Below, in pieces: positions 1 through 12,837 of a stretch of DNA of 64,000 nucleotides (within the stretch, counting starts at the first letter, position 1; every line of letters begins with the position of its first letter). A program made the position numbers and the translations under genes. Origin of the DNA: Turnera subulata (Eukaryota; Streptophyta; Magnoliopsida; Malpighiales; Passifloraceae); NCBI GenBank assembly GCA_028386065.3, contig JAKUCV010007534.1:140913-204912 (forward strand), given 5' to 3'. The notes beneath the pieces are model-generated. The model saw only the letters and a list, made by a program, of their open reading frames with translations, was not told where the DNA came from and ran no database searches.

Positions 1-1410
1 ATGGAACAAGGACAGGAACCACAAGATGTTGTGGATGAAAAACCTGTGCCTGTAACACAAGGACCGCGTAGGTTTGATAGGACTCGGTATGAGCCTGGGA
101 GATATGGATTTCTTATGACTCACACTGGAGACGTGATGCTCATAGATGAGGATGAGCCCACTTCCTATCAGCAAGCTATTACGGGTCCAGACTTTAAGAA
201 GTGGCTAGAAGCCATGAATTCAGAGATGGAATCCATGTATGAAAACAAAGTATGGACCTTAGTTGATCCACCTGAAGGGGTAAAACTTATTGAGTGCAAG
301 TGGGTCTTTAAGAAAAAGACCGACATGGATGGTAATGTGATTACCTTTAAAGGGCGATTGGTTGCGAAAAATTTTAAACAAGTTCATGGTATTAACTATG
401 ATGAAACTTTCTCACCAGTTGCCATGGTTAAATCTATCCGGATTCTATTGGCTACAGCAGCATACCATGATTATGAGATATGGCAAATGGATGTCAAAAC
501 CGCTTTCCTTAATGGAAATCTTTTAGAGGATGTGTACATGACACAACCTGAAGGTTTCGTCACTCCAGAGAATGCTAATAACGTATGCAAATTACGGAGA
601 TCCATTTATGGATTGAAGCAAGCTTCTGGGAGTTGGAATCTTCGTTTTAATGAAGTGATCAAAGAGTTTGTTTTCATTAAAATTGAAGATGAGCCATGTG
701 TTTACAAGAAGGTTATTGGGAGCACTATCGTTTTCTTACTGTTGTGTGTTGACGACATTCTACTCATTGGGAATGATATTCCGAAACTACAGTCTGTAAA
801 GACTTGGTTAGGAAAGAATTTCTCAATGAAGAACTTAGGAGAAGCTGCCTATGTGTTAGGTATAAAGATCTATAGAGATAGATCCAAAAGGCTTCTTGGC
901 CTAAGTCAAAGTATATATATTGACAAGGTGCTAAAGAGGTTTAGCATGCAAGATTCCAAGAAAGGTTTCTTGTGCATGTCACTTGACGTATCTCTCTCAA
1001 AGAATCAATGTCCTAGTACATCTAAGGAGAGAGAGCGGATGAGTAAGATTCCTTATGTCTCAGCAATAGGATCTATCATGTATGCCATGCTATGTACTCG
1101 ACTGAATGTTGCATATGCATTAAGTGTCACAAGCAGATATCAATCTGATCCCGGTAAAAGTCATTGGACAGCGGTTAAGAACATCCTTAAGTACTTGAGA
1201 AGGACTAAGGATGAATTCCTTGTATATGGAAGCGTTGATGAGCTTGTTGTAAAGGGTTATACAGATGCTAGCTTCCAAACTGACAGGGATGACTTTAGAT
1301 CGCAGTCAGGTTATGTGTTTTGTCTTGGAGGTGGTGCTGTTTGCTGGAAGAGTTCCAAGCAAGAAACAGTTGCCGACTCTGCAACTGAGGCTGTGCAAAG
1401 TTCCTTCTAA
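1..1410 (+). pseudogene. copia pol: reverse transcriptase and broken RNase H
   Basis: This is the C-terminal 469 codons of a copia polyprotein. Visible RT motifs are the KWVFKKK and FKGRLVAK blocks (about residues 100-123), WQMDVKTAFLNG (about 161-172), IYGLKQASG (about 203-211) and the catalytic block LLLCVDDILLIG (about 248-259). That last block is normally YVDD, so Tyr is replaced by Cys. RNase H begins at YTDASFQ and reaches ADSATEA, then the frame is lost at about 1390 and stops at 1410. The usual polyprotein tail (VADPLT, then QRKHDG) can still be read in another frame at about 1410-1500, so a deletion has removed the second half of RNase H. The reading frame crosses the window edge, and the ATG at base 1 is probably an internal Met. 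It is very unlikely to be active. Confidence 0.9.
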
Positions 1411-1524
1411 GAACTATGTAGCAGATCCGTTGACTTAGCCTCTCACACAGCGGAAGCATGATGGTCATACTACATCTATTGGTATTAGATACATGGATGA
1501 TTGGCTTTAGTGCAAGTGGGAGAT

Positions 1525-2995
1525 TGTTAGTGTAATATGCCTAAAAGCCAATCATTGGATGATTGTATATAGTCATGTATATAAATTGAGGTTATTCCAA
1601 TAAATATGTTTATGAAATAAACGCTTGCACATATTTATAACCCTAGAATATTTTTATTCTTAAATGTCTCTAGTCGATTATTATTATGGATGGGTTGTAA
1701 TAATAAATTAAGACTAGTATATGTTGAGAATTATATGAGATATGAATTCTACATACGGGTACAAGTTAGAGAACTTGTGGTCTGGACAGACCCAACATAA
1801 GAACACTACATGGAACGTTATATGATTGTCATTAGTGGGTCTTATATGTATTGTCCTTAGACCTGAGATCATCAAGGTTCCCAACATGTGAGTCATATAC
1901 TTTGATATTACTCTTGGCTATTCGTAACTGAGTAGACCTTAGTGTAATCATTGGGTATATGATATAATGTGTAGTGGTTTTTGTATGATCAAGATGAGAT
2001 TCGTCCAACCCATATAACGGGTATATTATCAGATGGGCCTCTTGATAGAGTTGAACTGTAAATGCATGGCCATGCTCGGATTATGTGATATGGTGATATC
2101 ATTAGTATCCGTTTTACACAGTTAACTCGGGGATCAAGAAACTTAGATTAAACATATACGAGGTTGACGTATTCCATGTCTCGTGTTTAATCTTGATAAT
2201 GTGACGAAAGGACGATGACATGTTCCGAGGCATAATGAATCAGTACTGATCTTGTCGTTTGGGTAACAATGATGTGTTGCTAGACTCCGCTCATTGTTTG
2301 TAATTGTAAAATGAGATTTTACAATTATTGCCAAACGTTACAAGTGCCTACAGGGTCACACACTTAGAACTGTTGATTCGAGCTGGTGGTTGAACCATGG
2401 TTGGACCGTGGTTCGACCAAGTGGTTCGACCATAGTCGGACCGTAGTTGGACCAGGGTCGTTTTGGTTCACTAATTGTCTGAATTATTGAACCAAAATTA
2501 ATGATGTGATGTGTTGAGATATGATAATGCATTAGTGGTAGACAAGATAATGGGAATCATAATCATGATAGTTGGTGGACCATTATGTCGGCCATTGTCT
2601 CCATTTACTTTATGCATTAGTGGAAGTGGGTAATCAGATCATTCAGCTCTTGAATTCTGATTTTTCAGACTTGCAAGAACACACACACACTCTCCTTCCT
2701 TTGAGAAAGAAAGAAAAACACCACAAACACAAGTTCTAGCTCCCAGAAATCTGCAGCTAGCACTGTTGTTCGGGAGTGCTCGGGTTGGTAATCATGAGAC
2801 GATTTCCGGCTAGTTATCGACGATTCGTGTGGATACTGTAGAGGAGCAGGATTGTTGTCCGGTTCTTGCTGATTCAACTAAACAGTTGAGTAAAAGATCT
2901 CAACCATTTCCGGTTACGTTTTTGTTATTCGGTTTACTCTGTTTCACATAAATCCTCCATGAGTGTCGGGTCTTTCCGCTGTATTTTGATTGTCA
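1525..2995 (+). repeat. 3' LTR of the left copia element
   Basis: Starts TGTTAGTGTAATATGCC straight after the purine tract and ends TTTTGATTGTCA where LINE sequence resumes, giving about 1.47 kb. It contains a short AC run near 2683 and an 11-bp tandem palindrome array at 2387-2454. No coding capacity is seen. The right boundary is inferred from the LINE junction and is less certain than the left one. Confidence 0.7.
2387..2454. repeat. 11-bp near-palindromic tandem repeat, six units
   Basis: Six units of the form TGGTTNGACCA lie at 2387, 2398, 2409, 2422, 2433 and 2444. They are tandem except for two extra bases before the fourth unit. The first (TGGTTGAACCA) is a perfect inverted repeat with a one-base centre; the others are near-palindromes. 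The array sits inside the LTR. Confidence 0.85.
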
Positions 2996-3002
2996 AGTTT
3001 TC

Positions 3003-6000
3003 ATGCCCGGTTACTTACACGGGCAGTCCCGCATAATGTGCAAAATTGTCTCCTCTTGGTATATACATTTGGGGCAGCAGCTATCAAAAGTCATACCCCG
3101 TTTTGCACGTTGCTGGTTAGTGAGCAGTTTTCCTTTGTACAATAGCCACAAGAAGCTTTTGAACCTCTGCGGACCGGCCCACTTCCAGATTCGATCCCAC
3201 GACTTGTCAGTGTTCGGCCAATGGTCTTCCTCCAAAAGATCTTAAGCCGACTTGGTGGTGAAGTTCCCTTTTGTGGATGAAGCCCAACACAATCGGTCCG
3301 GGCCTCGGTTTGCATCAGGGCTAGCTGTAGCAGCAATTTCCTGCACACAAAATTGAGAGAGGAGATGAGCAAACAGCTGCCAATCCCATTGACTCGTCGC
3401 TGAGGAATAAGAGGCCACTTTATCGGCAGTTCTATGCTCAGAAATTGGGGTCAAAGCAACCAGCTCAAGAGGACCACTTGGTGTCCATTTGTCTATCCAC
3501 AAGTTCACTATGCATCCGTCTCCAATTCTCCATTCCAAACATCTAAAGGCAAAAGGCCACACATCACAAATGGCCCGCCATGTGTGAGACCCTTGCTTCT
3601 TCTCTAAATCAGGAGGAGCCAATGGTTGGTTGCACATGTATTTCGCCCTAAACACTTTCACCCACAAGGCGTCTGGGTGTGTTACAAGACTCCAGGTCAA
3701 CTTCATTATAAGAGCACTATTGCAAGATCGGAGGCGACGCAAGTTCAAACCCCCATAATTCTTCGGCATGGTGATAGTCTCCCAACTCACTAAATGTGTT
3801 TTCCGGGCTGACTCTGAAGAGCCCCAAATAAAATTCCTACAGAGTTGCTCAATTCGATCACAAGTGTAAGCTGGGATCTTCATGGTCTACATAGTATAAA
3901 TTAGGAGTACGGCCAGGACTGATTGAGTGAGGGTAATCCGGCCAGCGATGGACAAGTGCCGAGCTTGCCAGCCATTTAATCGGGATTGAACCACTTACAC
4001 CAGGTGTTGGACTGACTGACCGGAACTTCTCTCATGGAGGAGTGGAACTCCGAGATATTTCCCAAGGTTTGATGTTCTTTAAAATCTAAAGCCTTGTCTT
4101 AATGCTCTTGTAGTAGCGGTCGGGACATTCTTGGAGAAGAAGATCCTGGTTTTCAGTTTACTGACTTTCTGACCTGAATAGAAACAGAGTGAGTTCAGAC
4201 AGTCAGTAATCACAGCAACCTGAACTAAGTGGACCTCAGCAAAAAGGACGAGATCATCCGCGAAGAACACATGAGAGAGTTTGGGACCGCCGCGGCTGAG
4301 AGAAATGGGTCTCCACTTGTCGTCTTCAACCGCCCTATTGATGACTTGGCTTAACTTCTCCTTGCACAGGACGAATAGATAAGGAGAAATTGGATCTCCA
4401 TGTCTTAGTCCACGAGAAGGAGAGAATGCATTAGAGAGTTCACCGTTCCAGTTAACACGGATCTAACTTGTTGATAGGCAGGCCATAACTGCACCAATCA
4501 TCATTTGGGGGAGTCCAACATCCTCAAGGTATTTTGGATGAATGCCCAACGCACCCTGTCGTAAGCTTTCTCTAAATCGACTTTGATTGCTAGGAAGTCT
4601 TTGTTACTTTTCCTCTTTCTCATCGTATGCACCACCTCCTGGACCATAATTATATTGTCCGTTATCAGACGACCGGGGAAAAAGCTAGCTTGCGTGGAAG
4701 AGAAAAGCATAGGCAAGATCGTCTTCATGCTATTGGCTAGGATTTTAGAGGCCACTTTATAAGATACATTGCAGAGCCCGATAGGGCGAAATTGGGACAT
4801 TGAATGAGGAGAATCCACTTTCGGCAGGAGAGCCAGAGTGGTGTCATTCACTCCTGCTTCCCAAATAAAAGAATCAAAGAAATTATGTATTAGTTTACAA
4901 AAGCTGCTACCAACCGTTTGCCATTGTTGTTGGAAAAATAGGGCATGCATTCCGTCTGGCCCTGGGGCCTTAAGAGGTGTAATTTGGAAGAGGGTATTGA
5001 GAATCTCCTCGTCCAAAACTGGGCTTTTCAGCGCTTGCAAATATTGGTGGCCTAGTGGAGGGAACAGGCCTTGTAAGGGCATAGAGGCTTGGCTTGGGTT
5101 GTCATCAGTGAACAGTTGGCGATAGAAATTAACAGCCAGATTTTTTAGGGACTCAGTACTAGTCAACCAGGTACCGTTGACATCCTTCTGAGCCGCTATC
5201 TTGCTTTTATTTCGCCGGAGCTGGGTGATTGAATGGAAATAAGCAGTATTACGATCTCCCCACTTCAGCCATTGACATCCCGAATGCTAGAACCACTCTA
5301 TTTCTTCTTGGGCGAGTACTTTGTCCAGCTCACATATAAGCTCCAACTCCAAGTTAAACAAGAATTGGGAAGGTTTCTTATCTAGGTATTCTTGGATACC
5401 TTGTAATCTGGATAGTAGAATTCTTTTCTTGGTGGCAGTACTACCGAACAACTCCCTCTGCCAAGTCTGGATCTTCCTGGAGAAATCAGCCAACGAAGAT
5501 GACCAGGATCGATTACCATCCCAGTTTTGTTGGACGAACCTCACGTAGTCTTTATGTGTCGTCCAGGCAGCTTGGAACAGAAACCATCTTGGTGTTTGTA
5601 ATCGTTCTACTCTGTCTTGCGGAACCACCAGCAGGGGTCGGTGATCAGAGTTGAGGAAAGGGAGATGATAGACTTGAGCATTGGCAAATGCATCGGTCCA
5701 CGCATAGTTCCCTAATGCTCTGTCTACCCTTTTCTTCAATGTGCCTCGTTTCCAAGTAAAGTTTAGCCCCGAGAAACCCAAGTCGAGAAGTCCAGAATTC
5801 GACAAGCAATTTTGGAAAGCCCTGGTGCTATAGGATAGGGACCTTCTGGGCCTTGACGACTCGGCTAAGGATAGAGTGGCATTGAAGTCCCCAGCTAAGA
5901 GCCGAGGCTCTATTAATGTTGAGGCTAGAACCTCCAAGCTATGCCATAGGGAGTTCCTAGGAGACGCGTGGGGGCTTCCGTAAACAGCCGTGAGAAAGAA

Positions 6001-6300
6001 GGAGCTCCTAACCAAAGTGATCTTCATGTGAATGAATTAAGCATGATCAATTAGAAACTGAACAGAGACACGGTCTTCCTTCCATAATACCCAGATACCG
6101 CTAGAGAACCCCCTGGCCTCAACTCTGTGTGAATTTCGGAAACCCAGCTTTTTAACAATTTTGTCAGCAGTCCGACCACTCACACGTGGTTCAAAAATTA
6201 CTATTATTGCAGGCTTGTACATTTGTGAGTAAAGTTTGAGAGATCTTGGGAATTGGGGCTTGGCCGCCCCTTGGCCATTCCATACAAAGATGGAATTCAT
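3003..6300 (-). pseudogene. LINE ORF2 (endonuclease-RT), broken
   Basis: A degenerate non-LTR retrotransposon polyprotein spread over several frames. It begins at 6300 (MNSIFVWNGQGAA) with an apurinic-type endonuclease showing GDFNATL and SDHRPLL (6027-5287). RT follows at 5166-4079 with APGPDG, FRPIGLCNV, FFPGRLITDN, KVDLEKAYDRV and the catalytic FADDLVLF. The C-terminal region is at 3883-3011 and ends in a Cys/His-rich stretch (CCPKC, then HIMRDCP). In-frame stops or frame changes occur near 6037, 5287, 4501, 4270-4079 and 3240, so no ORF2 product can be made. This family would normally act in target-primed reverse transcription. Confidence 0.88.
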
Positions 6301-6902
6301 AACGAAAGATGGAGGGGAATTAAGGGGGTGTCCTGAACTGGGCTAGCTTCTGCTTCCACATCTAATACCTGGTCAGTAATGGACATCTCGTCCTCCATTA
6401 TTATATAATTCCCTTCTTCAGAGACTGGCCCGAAACTCCCTTTCTTGCCATGCCGTTTAAGCGAAGGAATTTTCCCTTTTCTGAGCGTAATACCCCATTT
6501 GGCCTCTGAGTTTGAGGGAGATGTGGATGAGAGGGGTTCATCTTCAAAGTGATTGAGGTCGGAAGGTATAGGTTTGGATCGGGTTCTTTGTAAGGGGGAC
6601 TGGTTTGAAAGATGAGGAGGGTTGGCCTTTCTACCAAAGTCCGCAGCAGATTCCGCCTCCTCAAGTGTTATAACAACATTGAGTGGGTTGGAATCCCCTG
6701 TGACTACGGTGTGGTGACTATTAGGATTGAGGGAGTTACAGGTAGTTTTGGCAATGGGTATCCTCGGTTGGGGAGTAGTTGGATGGGCAAGAGGAGCTGG
6801 GAAGGTGGTCAGGGTTGGGGCTTTTTGGTACCCATTGGCCTGCACTGAGAGTGGAAGTAGACATGTTTGTAATATCAGTAAGGGGCTTCCTAGTGTGATC
6901 AA
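6297..6902 (-). pseudogene. LINE ORF1, C-terminal part
   Basis: A 201-codon open stretch directly upstream of ORF2 on the same strand. It is rich in Pro, Ser and Thr and has no catalytic motif. Position and composition match the low-complexity C-terminal half of plant LINE ORF1 proteins. The DUF4283 and zinc-knuckle half expected further 5' is not next to it. The initial Met is unlikely to be a genuine start. Assigned mainly from its place before ORF2. Confidence 0.55.
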
Positions 6903-7090
6903 ATATGATTTTTACGGTCGAGCCTGCTAATAATCCTTAGTCTATGATTGTAGGACCAATTATAGTTTCATTATTGTTTAGTAGATGGTCTCTCCCATGA
7001 TATAGAAAGAGCTTTTTTGTCAGGATGTAATCAAGAATCTAGGGCCTAAACCAAAAGTACAACCATGACACAATGCCTTTATTTTTTACA

Positions 7091-9060
7091 TGTAAAAATA
7101 AAGTTTTCTTTTTTTTTTCGAAACATAGCACATAGTATTTCATTTATGAACATGTAGTTTTGCATAGACGGTCCTGTAAGGACCATAAGTTTGGTCATAC
7201 CCATAGAGATACAAAGAAAAAAATAATTGGCCTATCGGCCATACACAACAATTAGCATTCATACAAATAACTATTCTGCACAAGCGGTAATCCGTGTGGA
7301 CTTCCGTCTCTGCTCCATGAACCGTCCAAGTTCTGTTTTCCATGTATACTATTTGGATGACATGTGGTTGGCTAATGCCGACATCGCCTCCAGGGCGTTG
7401 GACTCCAACCTATACTGCTTTTTTATTCAGTAATTTTGATCTCAGAGCCGAGAAGGAAGTCTGACTCAAACCTGCATGCACTTCAAAAAATATGGCACTC
7501 TGATGTGCCCATTTCATAGGCCTCATCCCCTCGTTTGCACCATCAGAGGTATTCATCTATGTGTCGCAGCCCTAGCAAAAGGTATTGCTGCTTGAAGGGG
7601 GTATCGGTTTCATCAGGCGGCAACACAGCCTCCTCAAAACTCACCAAGTGGTGACAAAAAATTAGTATGGGAAGTTTAACATAATCACCTCACACTACTT
7701 CTCCTAACTCTCATTTCTTTGGGGTGCGATTACCGGATGAGGTCTAGTAATCTCTGTGAACTGCCTATCCTCTTCGCTTCCAAGTCCTTCTTCCTGCTCA
7801 ATTACCATAGCCCAGCTCTCTATCTCCTTCCTCCTATCCTCTTTAGTCTCCATTCCTGGGTACGCAAGTTTGATAGCTCTAGCCAAACCCCTCCAGCTAG
7901 GCTTCTTGGCAGTTGTCGTGATAAGAGTATTTGGATCAATACATTTAGCTAAATCCGCCATGGATCTAACCCGCTCCTTGCCCAAGGATTCAACAATTTC
8001 CTTGCCTTCCTTGGATCCCAGCTCCCTCTTCTTCGAGGTTGAATTGACAGTATCAAGGCTCACTAGCTGCAGAGGAGTGGATTGCGTACTCGTATCAACA
8101 TCCATTTGATGTGGCAATTCTTCCCCTCGTTGTCCCTCTTGGGCATCCGCGTGAGGCCGCGCCAGAACTTGCTCGTCTCCACACATTCGTCAGTCATAGC
8201 TTCACTTCTATTCACCGCTTGTTGTTCATTCACATTGCCACTAGATTCCATAACCTTCTAGACCGAGAACTTATTGTCATCACCATGCTTATCCCAGAAT
8301 CTTCCTTGTTTCTCTTTAGCACGTAACCGAGGACCAAAACTATAAATAGATTCAGTTTCCTCATGGTCGATATGCCTTCTTGGTCTTGGGCAACGTTCCC
8401 GCGATTGCTGCAGAATTCCCCCCAACCTCTCATATCTTACTTTGATCCAGTGCCTCTCCCCATCATCGTCAAACATGAAAATGCCCGGGATCAAAGGTTT
8501 TTCCGGCAGAAATTCAATCCTCACTCGGACAAAACCATTCCACCCCATGATACTCTCAATTCTGTCTTCAACCTCCACCATTGACGAAAAAACATTGCAG
8601 ATACTCCTGATTCTGCACTCCTCGAGAAATTCTAGAGGTAACTCATGCGATTGAACCCAGAAAATGGATAGTCTAAAAGGAATCTGCTTAATCGACATAT
8701 TCGGAAACCATTGCTTGAAATTCATATGAGCATTAGACATTAGAAAAGGAGTTCCTCACATTATCTTATCACATTCTGCTTCTAACTCACACCCTATAAT
8801 AAACAAATTATTTCCTTTCTCGGTAACCCTAAAATCACCGTTCAGGGTCCATGCCTTATCTAAATTCCTTTTGACAGTACCAACAATAAAAGTACGATCA
8901 GAATATACATTTCTAACTACACATGTTCTGCTGATCATCTCACCAAAGGTGGCACCAACGTCCGGAGCAAAAGATGTCGCCGGCGTTTTGGTAAACTTGA
9001 CCACAAACAGTTCTTGCTTGTAGTCTTCTTCAAAAATGACTCTTTCCTTCTACGACTCCA
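7091..9060 (-). mobile_element. LINE remnant with ORF1 only and poly-A end
   Basis: A run of T at about 7091-7100 marks a minus-strand poly-A tail. About 600 bp of non-coding sequence separates it from an ORF1-like coding remnant (7704-9004). No endonuclease or RT remains, so either ORF2 was deleted or this is a non-autonomous derivative. It lies upstream of the first LINE on the same strand, but no shared frame joins them. Confidence 0.6.
7704..9004 (-). pseudogene. LINE ORF1 with DUF4283 and degenerate zinc knuckle
   Basis: Three minus-strand pieces (9004-8756, 8740-8258, 8186-7704) together resemble the plant LINE ORF1 nucleic-acid-binding protein. The middle piece has the DUF4283-type core (IKQIPFRLSIFWVQSHELP) and the usual lead-in to a CCHC knuckle (KVRYERLGG). 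The knuckle itself is readable only in a second frame (EFCSNRGN) and has lost Cys residues. The last piece is a charged low-complexity tail. A stop separates the first two pieces and a frameshift lies near 8320. Probably non-functional. Confidence 0.7.
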
Positions 9061-9738
9061 TCCCATGGGTAACGGCAGGCGGGGGTGAAAGAGAGACAGC
9101 CGTTAAAGTGCGGCTTTACTGGTGAAGTGGGTTAGGCTTCACTACGACGAGGATTTACAGACAAAAGTGAATAATCCCAATTGAAATGGGGATCTGGAAG
9201 AAACTGGACTGGGACACACTCTAAACCCACAATCAAGAGATTTGGGTGCGTACATAGAAAGGTCAAGGATAAGGAAGTCCTCTTTGTCATACCGGAAAGA
9301 TTTGTTCATCATAAAGGAGGCCATAAAGAATGAATGTGCGATGGAGAATCTTTTGTTAATTCTAAATAGGGCGTTGGGACCTGGGGCCTGTTTGATATTA
9401 TAATCCCTCTTTGGTATCAATAATTTCACGTGTGGATTTACCAAAAAAAAATTCGTGTGTGAAATGAATTGAATCTGATATAAGGATATAAGAGTGTGTG
9501 TGTGTTTGCGCGTGATAGATCCACTTGAGCGATCAGTTAGACCATACAATCAAAATTTTCAAACTAAAAAACCAACCAAATTCCCTTACAAATATTTCTT
9601 TCCTTGAATAGCCTAAATTAGCTAGTCTTTAAATATATTTCGTTGACCTGTTAAAGCACAATTGGGAATATCTTCACACTCATATATACTCCCAGTGAAT
9701 ATGTGGAATATGCTTACTTCTGGTTTAAATTTAATAAT
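9061..9738. other. spacer between LINE remnants
   Basis: No gene, known element or clear repeat is seen. The open frame at 9142-9549 (minus) shows no family motif and is probably chance. Confidence 0.5.
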
Positions 9739-9871
9739 GTTTTTTTTTTTGGTAGAAAACGGAGCTAAGCCCAGATACTTAGATTAAATTAACCAGACCT
9801 GGGGTTACAAGCAACCCGGCCTTATCAGAGTTCATAAAAGATAAGCAGGCACTAGGAACAGAATGAAAAAA

Positions 9872-12787
9872 CTACGACTCTAATACAGAGTTCAAAGCCA
9901 TATTCGCCAACAAATCAGCCACTAAATTGCCTTCCCGATATGTGTGTCTGATTTGCACTTGCCACTGCAAATGCAACATCTCTCGGATACGCACGAGCAA
10001 AGAGTCCTTGGAGGCACTCTCAGGTTGATGAAGATCTTGGAATGCCAGTAGTGAATCAACCTCCAACACCAACCCGCGAATACCTTCCTTCCAAGCATGA
10101 GATAAGCCATGGAACACAGCCCAGAGTTTCGCTTTATAAGCAGTACAGAGCCCTACTTTGGAATGAAAACCAAACACCCAGTTGCCGGAGTGATCTCGAC
10201 ACACCCCTCCAACCCCAGCCAAGCCCTACTTTCCACGACATGCCCCGTCCGTATTGAGCTTCAACCAAGAAGGCTGTGGAGCAATCCAATGAGACGAAGC
10301 CAAGCGTTGTGAGGAGCAGGCCATCCCCTTGCTAGAATAGGCACAACTGGCATGGATGTCAGACACAAAGGATGTATTCTCAGGAATAGAATAATGACCA
10401 ACACCTTGTCGATTAAATACCCAGGCATTCCTCCAGCTCCTTGACACCAAACCTCAATGAGCTTGGTACAATATTATGTTCAAACCACGACGAGAACGAA
10501 CCTGTGCAAAAAGAAGTCCACGAGCTCCTAGATACATACCAAGATCTTCTGTGGTGGCAAAACCACTCACACGTACCAGCTCTGCCCATTGAGTCTCATC
10601 AACAATCCTAGAGAAAAAGATGCGGGTTTTGGCCAAGCTCACTTTCTGGCCGGAAAAGGAACAAAAAACATCCAAACACTCTTTAAGAATGGTCATCTGT
10701 TCCACGGACGCTTCTGCAAAAAGAATCATATCATCAGCAAAAAGGAGATGGGATATGAAAGGACCACCCCTACTAGTCTGTATCGGTTTCCACCGACCCT
10801 CAGTAACACACTGCAAAATAAGATGAGAGAGTTGTTCCAAATTGTGTACAAATAAATAGGGAGACAAAGGATCTCCTTGTCAGACCCCACGGGAAGGTTT
10901 GAATGAATCAGTAGGAGAACCATTCCACAAAACACTCATACTGGCAGTGGATACACATTGCATAATGAGTGATTGAAGAGAAGCAGAGAAGCCACAGTCC
11001 TCCAAGGTAGCCGCCAAGAAACCCCAATCCACCCTGTCATACGCCTTTTCCAAATCAACTTTAATAGCCATAAAACCTCTTGTACGCCGCATATTCCTCA
11101 TCGTATAAATCACTTCCTGAGCAATCACCACATTATCAATAATCTGCCGGCCAGGAACAAAACTGCTTTGATAAGGACCAATGAGTAAGGGCAAAGAACC
11201 TTTAATACGATTCACAATCACCTTGGTGGTGATTTTGAACAACACATTACAAAGTCCAATCGGACGAAATTGAGCAACCGTTTCAGGTTTCTCCACCTTC
11301 CGCAACAGAACAAGATAGGTGTGGTTAATCTGTTCAATCAAACCTACGCCTTCAAAGATGCTGGAAACAAACCTCACCACGTCTGCCCCCACCACCTCCC
11401 ATTGATTCTGATAAAAGCATGCCTGGAACCCATCCGGCCCCGGCGCTTTGAAAGCCCCCATTTGAAAGACAGCTTGCCGAACCTCTAACGCGGAAATCAG
11501 AGTAACCATACCGGTTAGAGCGTCCTCGGATAATCGCGGAAACGCCCCAGAAATTGGAAAACCCACGGCTATGTTTGGCTCCTTGGAAAAAGGTGATTGA
11601 TAAAATTGAAGAACCATTGCCTGTAGTTCCTTGGGTTCCTGCACCCACTCTCCATGTGGGCTCAACAATTGTTCAACACGATTCTTCCTTCTCCGAATGA
11701 GTGTGGTGGGGTGAAAAAATCGAGTATTACGATCTCCATGTAACAACCATTTAGTACGGGATTTTTAGAACCATAGGAGCTCCTCCTGATGCAACACCAA
11801 ATGATATTCCTCACTTAATTCCTTCTCCAAGTGAAGTAAGTGAGGATTACTCATAATAGAAATTGCTCTCTGTACACCACCCAACCTGGAAAGTAACCTC
11901 CTCTTTCGCTTAAAGATATCCCCGAAAACTTGCTTATTCCACCGTTGTAACGAATTAGCAAGCCGAGAAAGCTTAGTTGGGATAAGTTCTTTACCACTCC
12001 AACTCTCATGAACCACGCGGCCAAAGTCAACATGGGATGTCCATGCAAACTCAAACCTAAAAGGCCTACGATACCCATGCAAAACGGATGGTTGAGGAAA
12101 CAAGGAAATAGGGTGGTGATCAGATTTAACACGAAGTAAATGGCGCACCGTCGCCTCCGGATAGATCCTCACCCAATCCGGATTCACCAACACCCTATCC
12201 AGCCTCTCAAACACGCACCCTGGGTCCGATTCCTTGCCACGCCAAGTGAATTTGGGACCAGAGAAACCCATATCCACCAGGCCACATGAATTAATCCAGC
12301 TCCAAAATCTAACACATCTCTGAAAATTAACCGGCAAACCACCCTGCTTCTCCGACGTATCAAGTAATTCATTGAAGTCGCCCATAACAACCCAAGGCCC
12401 CCTTACCGATTGCGCAAGCTGTGTCAAGGCAGCAAAACACTCCTGTTTCAGCCTAGTGTTCGGGTTAACATACACTGCGGTAAGAAGCCACAAACCCTAC
12501 GAAGACTGAACCTCCATGTGGATATAACCAGAGTGATGCTGGAGGATCCGAACTCGATCACCCCCTGCCCGCCATAATGCCTATATACCGCCAGAAAATC
12601 CAGATGCCTCCACCCTGAAACTACTATCAAAACCCCAAGAACGAACCACCTTATCTGCACGTTCCCCACTAACACGAGGCTCGGTAATCAATACAAGTTG
12701 AATATGATTAACCCGAATCAAATCCAAAACTAAATCACGAGCACGAGAGCTAGCCGTTCCCCTAATATTCCAATATAGAGTCCGCAT
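9872..12787 (-). pseudogene. LINE ORF2: endonuclease, RT, RNase H; broken and deleted
   Basis: Starts MRTLYWNIRGTASS at 12787. The endonuclease shows VVMGDFNELLD and SDHHPISL. RT (11746-10454) shows APGPDGF, FRPIGLCNV, SFVPGRQIIDN, KVDLEKAYDRV and FADDMILFAEA. RT then runs within about 150 bp into an RNase H domain (about 10300-9872) with LNTDGACRG, LEVDSLLAF and YREGNLVADLLA. The long thumb/zinc-finger region normally between them is missing. Stops occur near 12581, 12493, 11766, 10867 and 10451. It cannot give a working enzyme. Confidence 0.88.
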
Positions 12788-12837
12788 TTAAATAAATGAC
12801 CAAAGAAGAGCAGTCGAACTACATATGGAGAAGTACC

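Larger units (their letters stand above)
1..2995 (+). mobile_element. Ty1/copia retrotransposon, 3' part
   Basis: The window opens inside the pol gene of a copia element. Reverse transcriptase and part of RNase H are followed by a purine tract (AAGTGGGAGAT, about 1514-1524) and a 3' LTR starting TGTTAGTG at 1525. Gag, protease, integrase and the 5' LTR lie left of the window. The right end is placed at 2995 (GATTGTCA) because the next bases continue a minus-strand LINE, so the element seems to have inserted into that LINE. The target-site duplication cannot be checked because the left end is missing. Confidence 0.85.
2996..6960 (-). mobile_element. L1-type LINE, 3' end cut off by the copia element
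   Basis: In minus-strand order this region holds the end of an ORF1, then an ORF2 with endonuclease, reverse transcriptase and the zinc-finger-like region that follows RT in plant LINEs. Similarity stops at about 2996-3000 exactly where the copia LTR ends, so the LINE 3' end (any RNase H, 3' UTR, poly-A) probably lies left of the window beyond the copia element. The 5' limit near 6960 is approximate. Confidence 0.85.
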
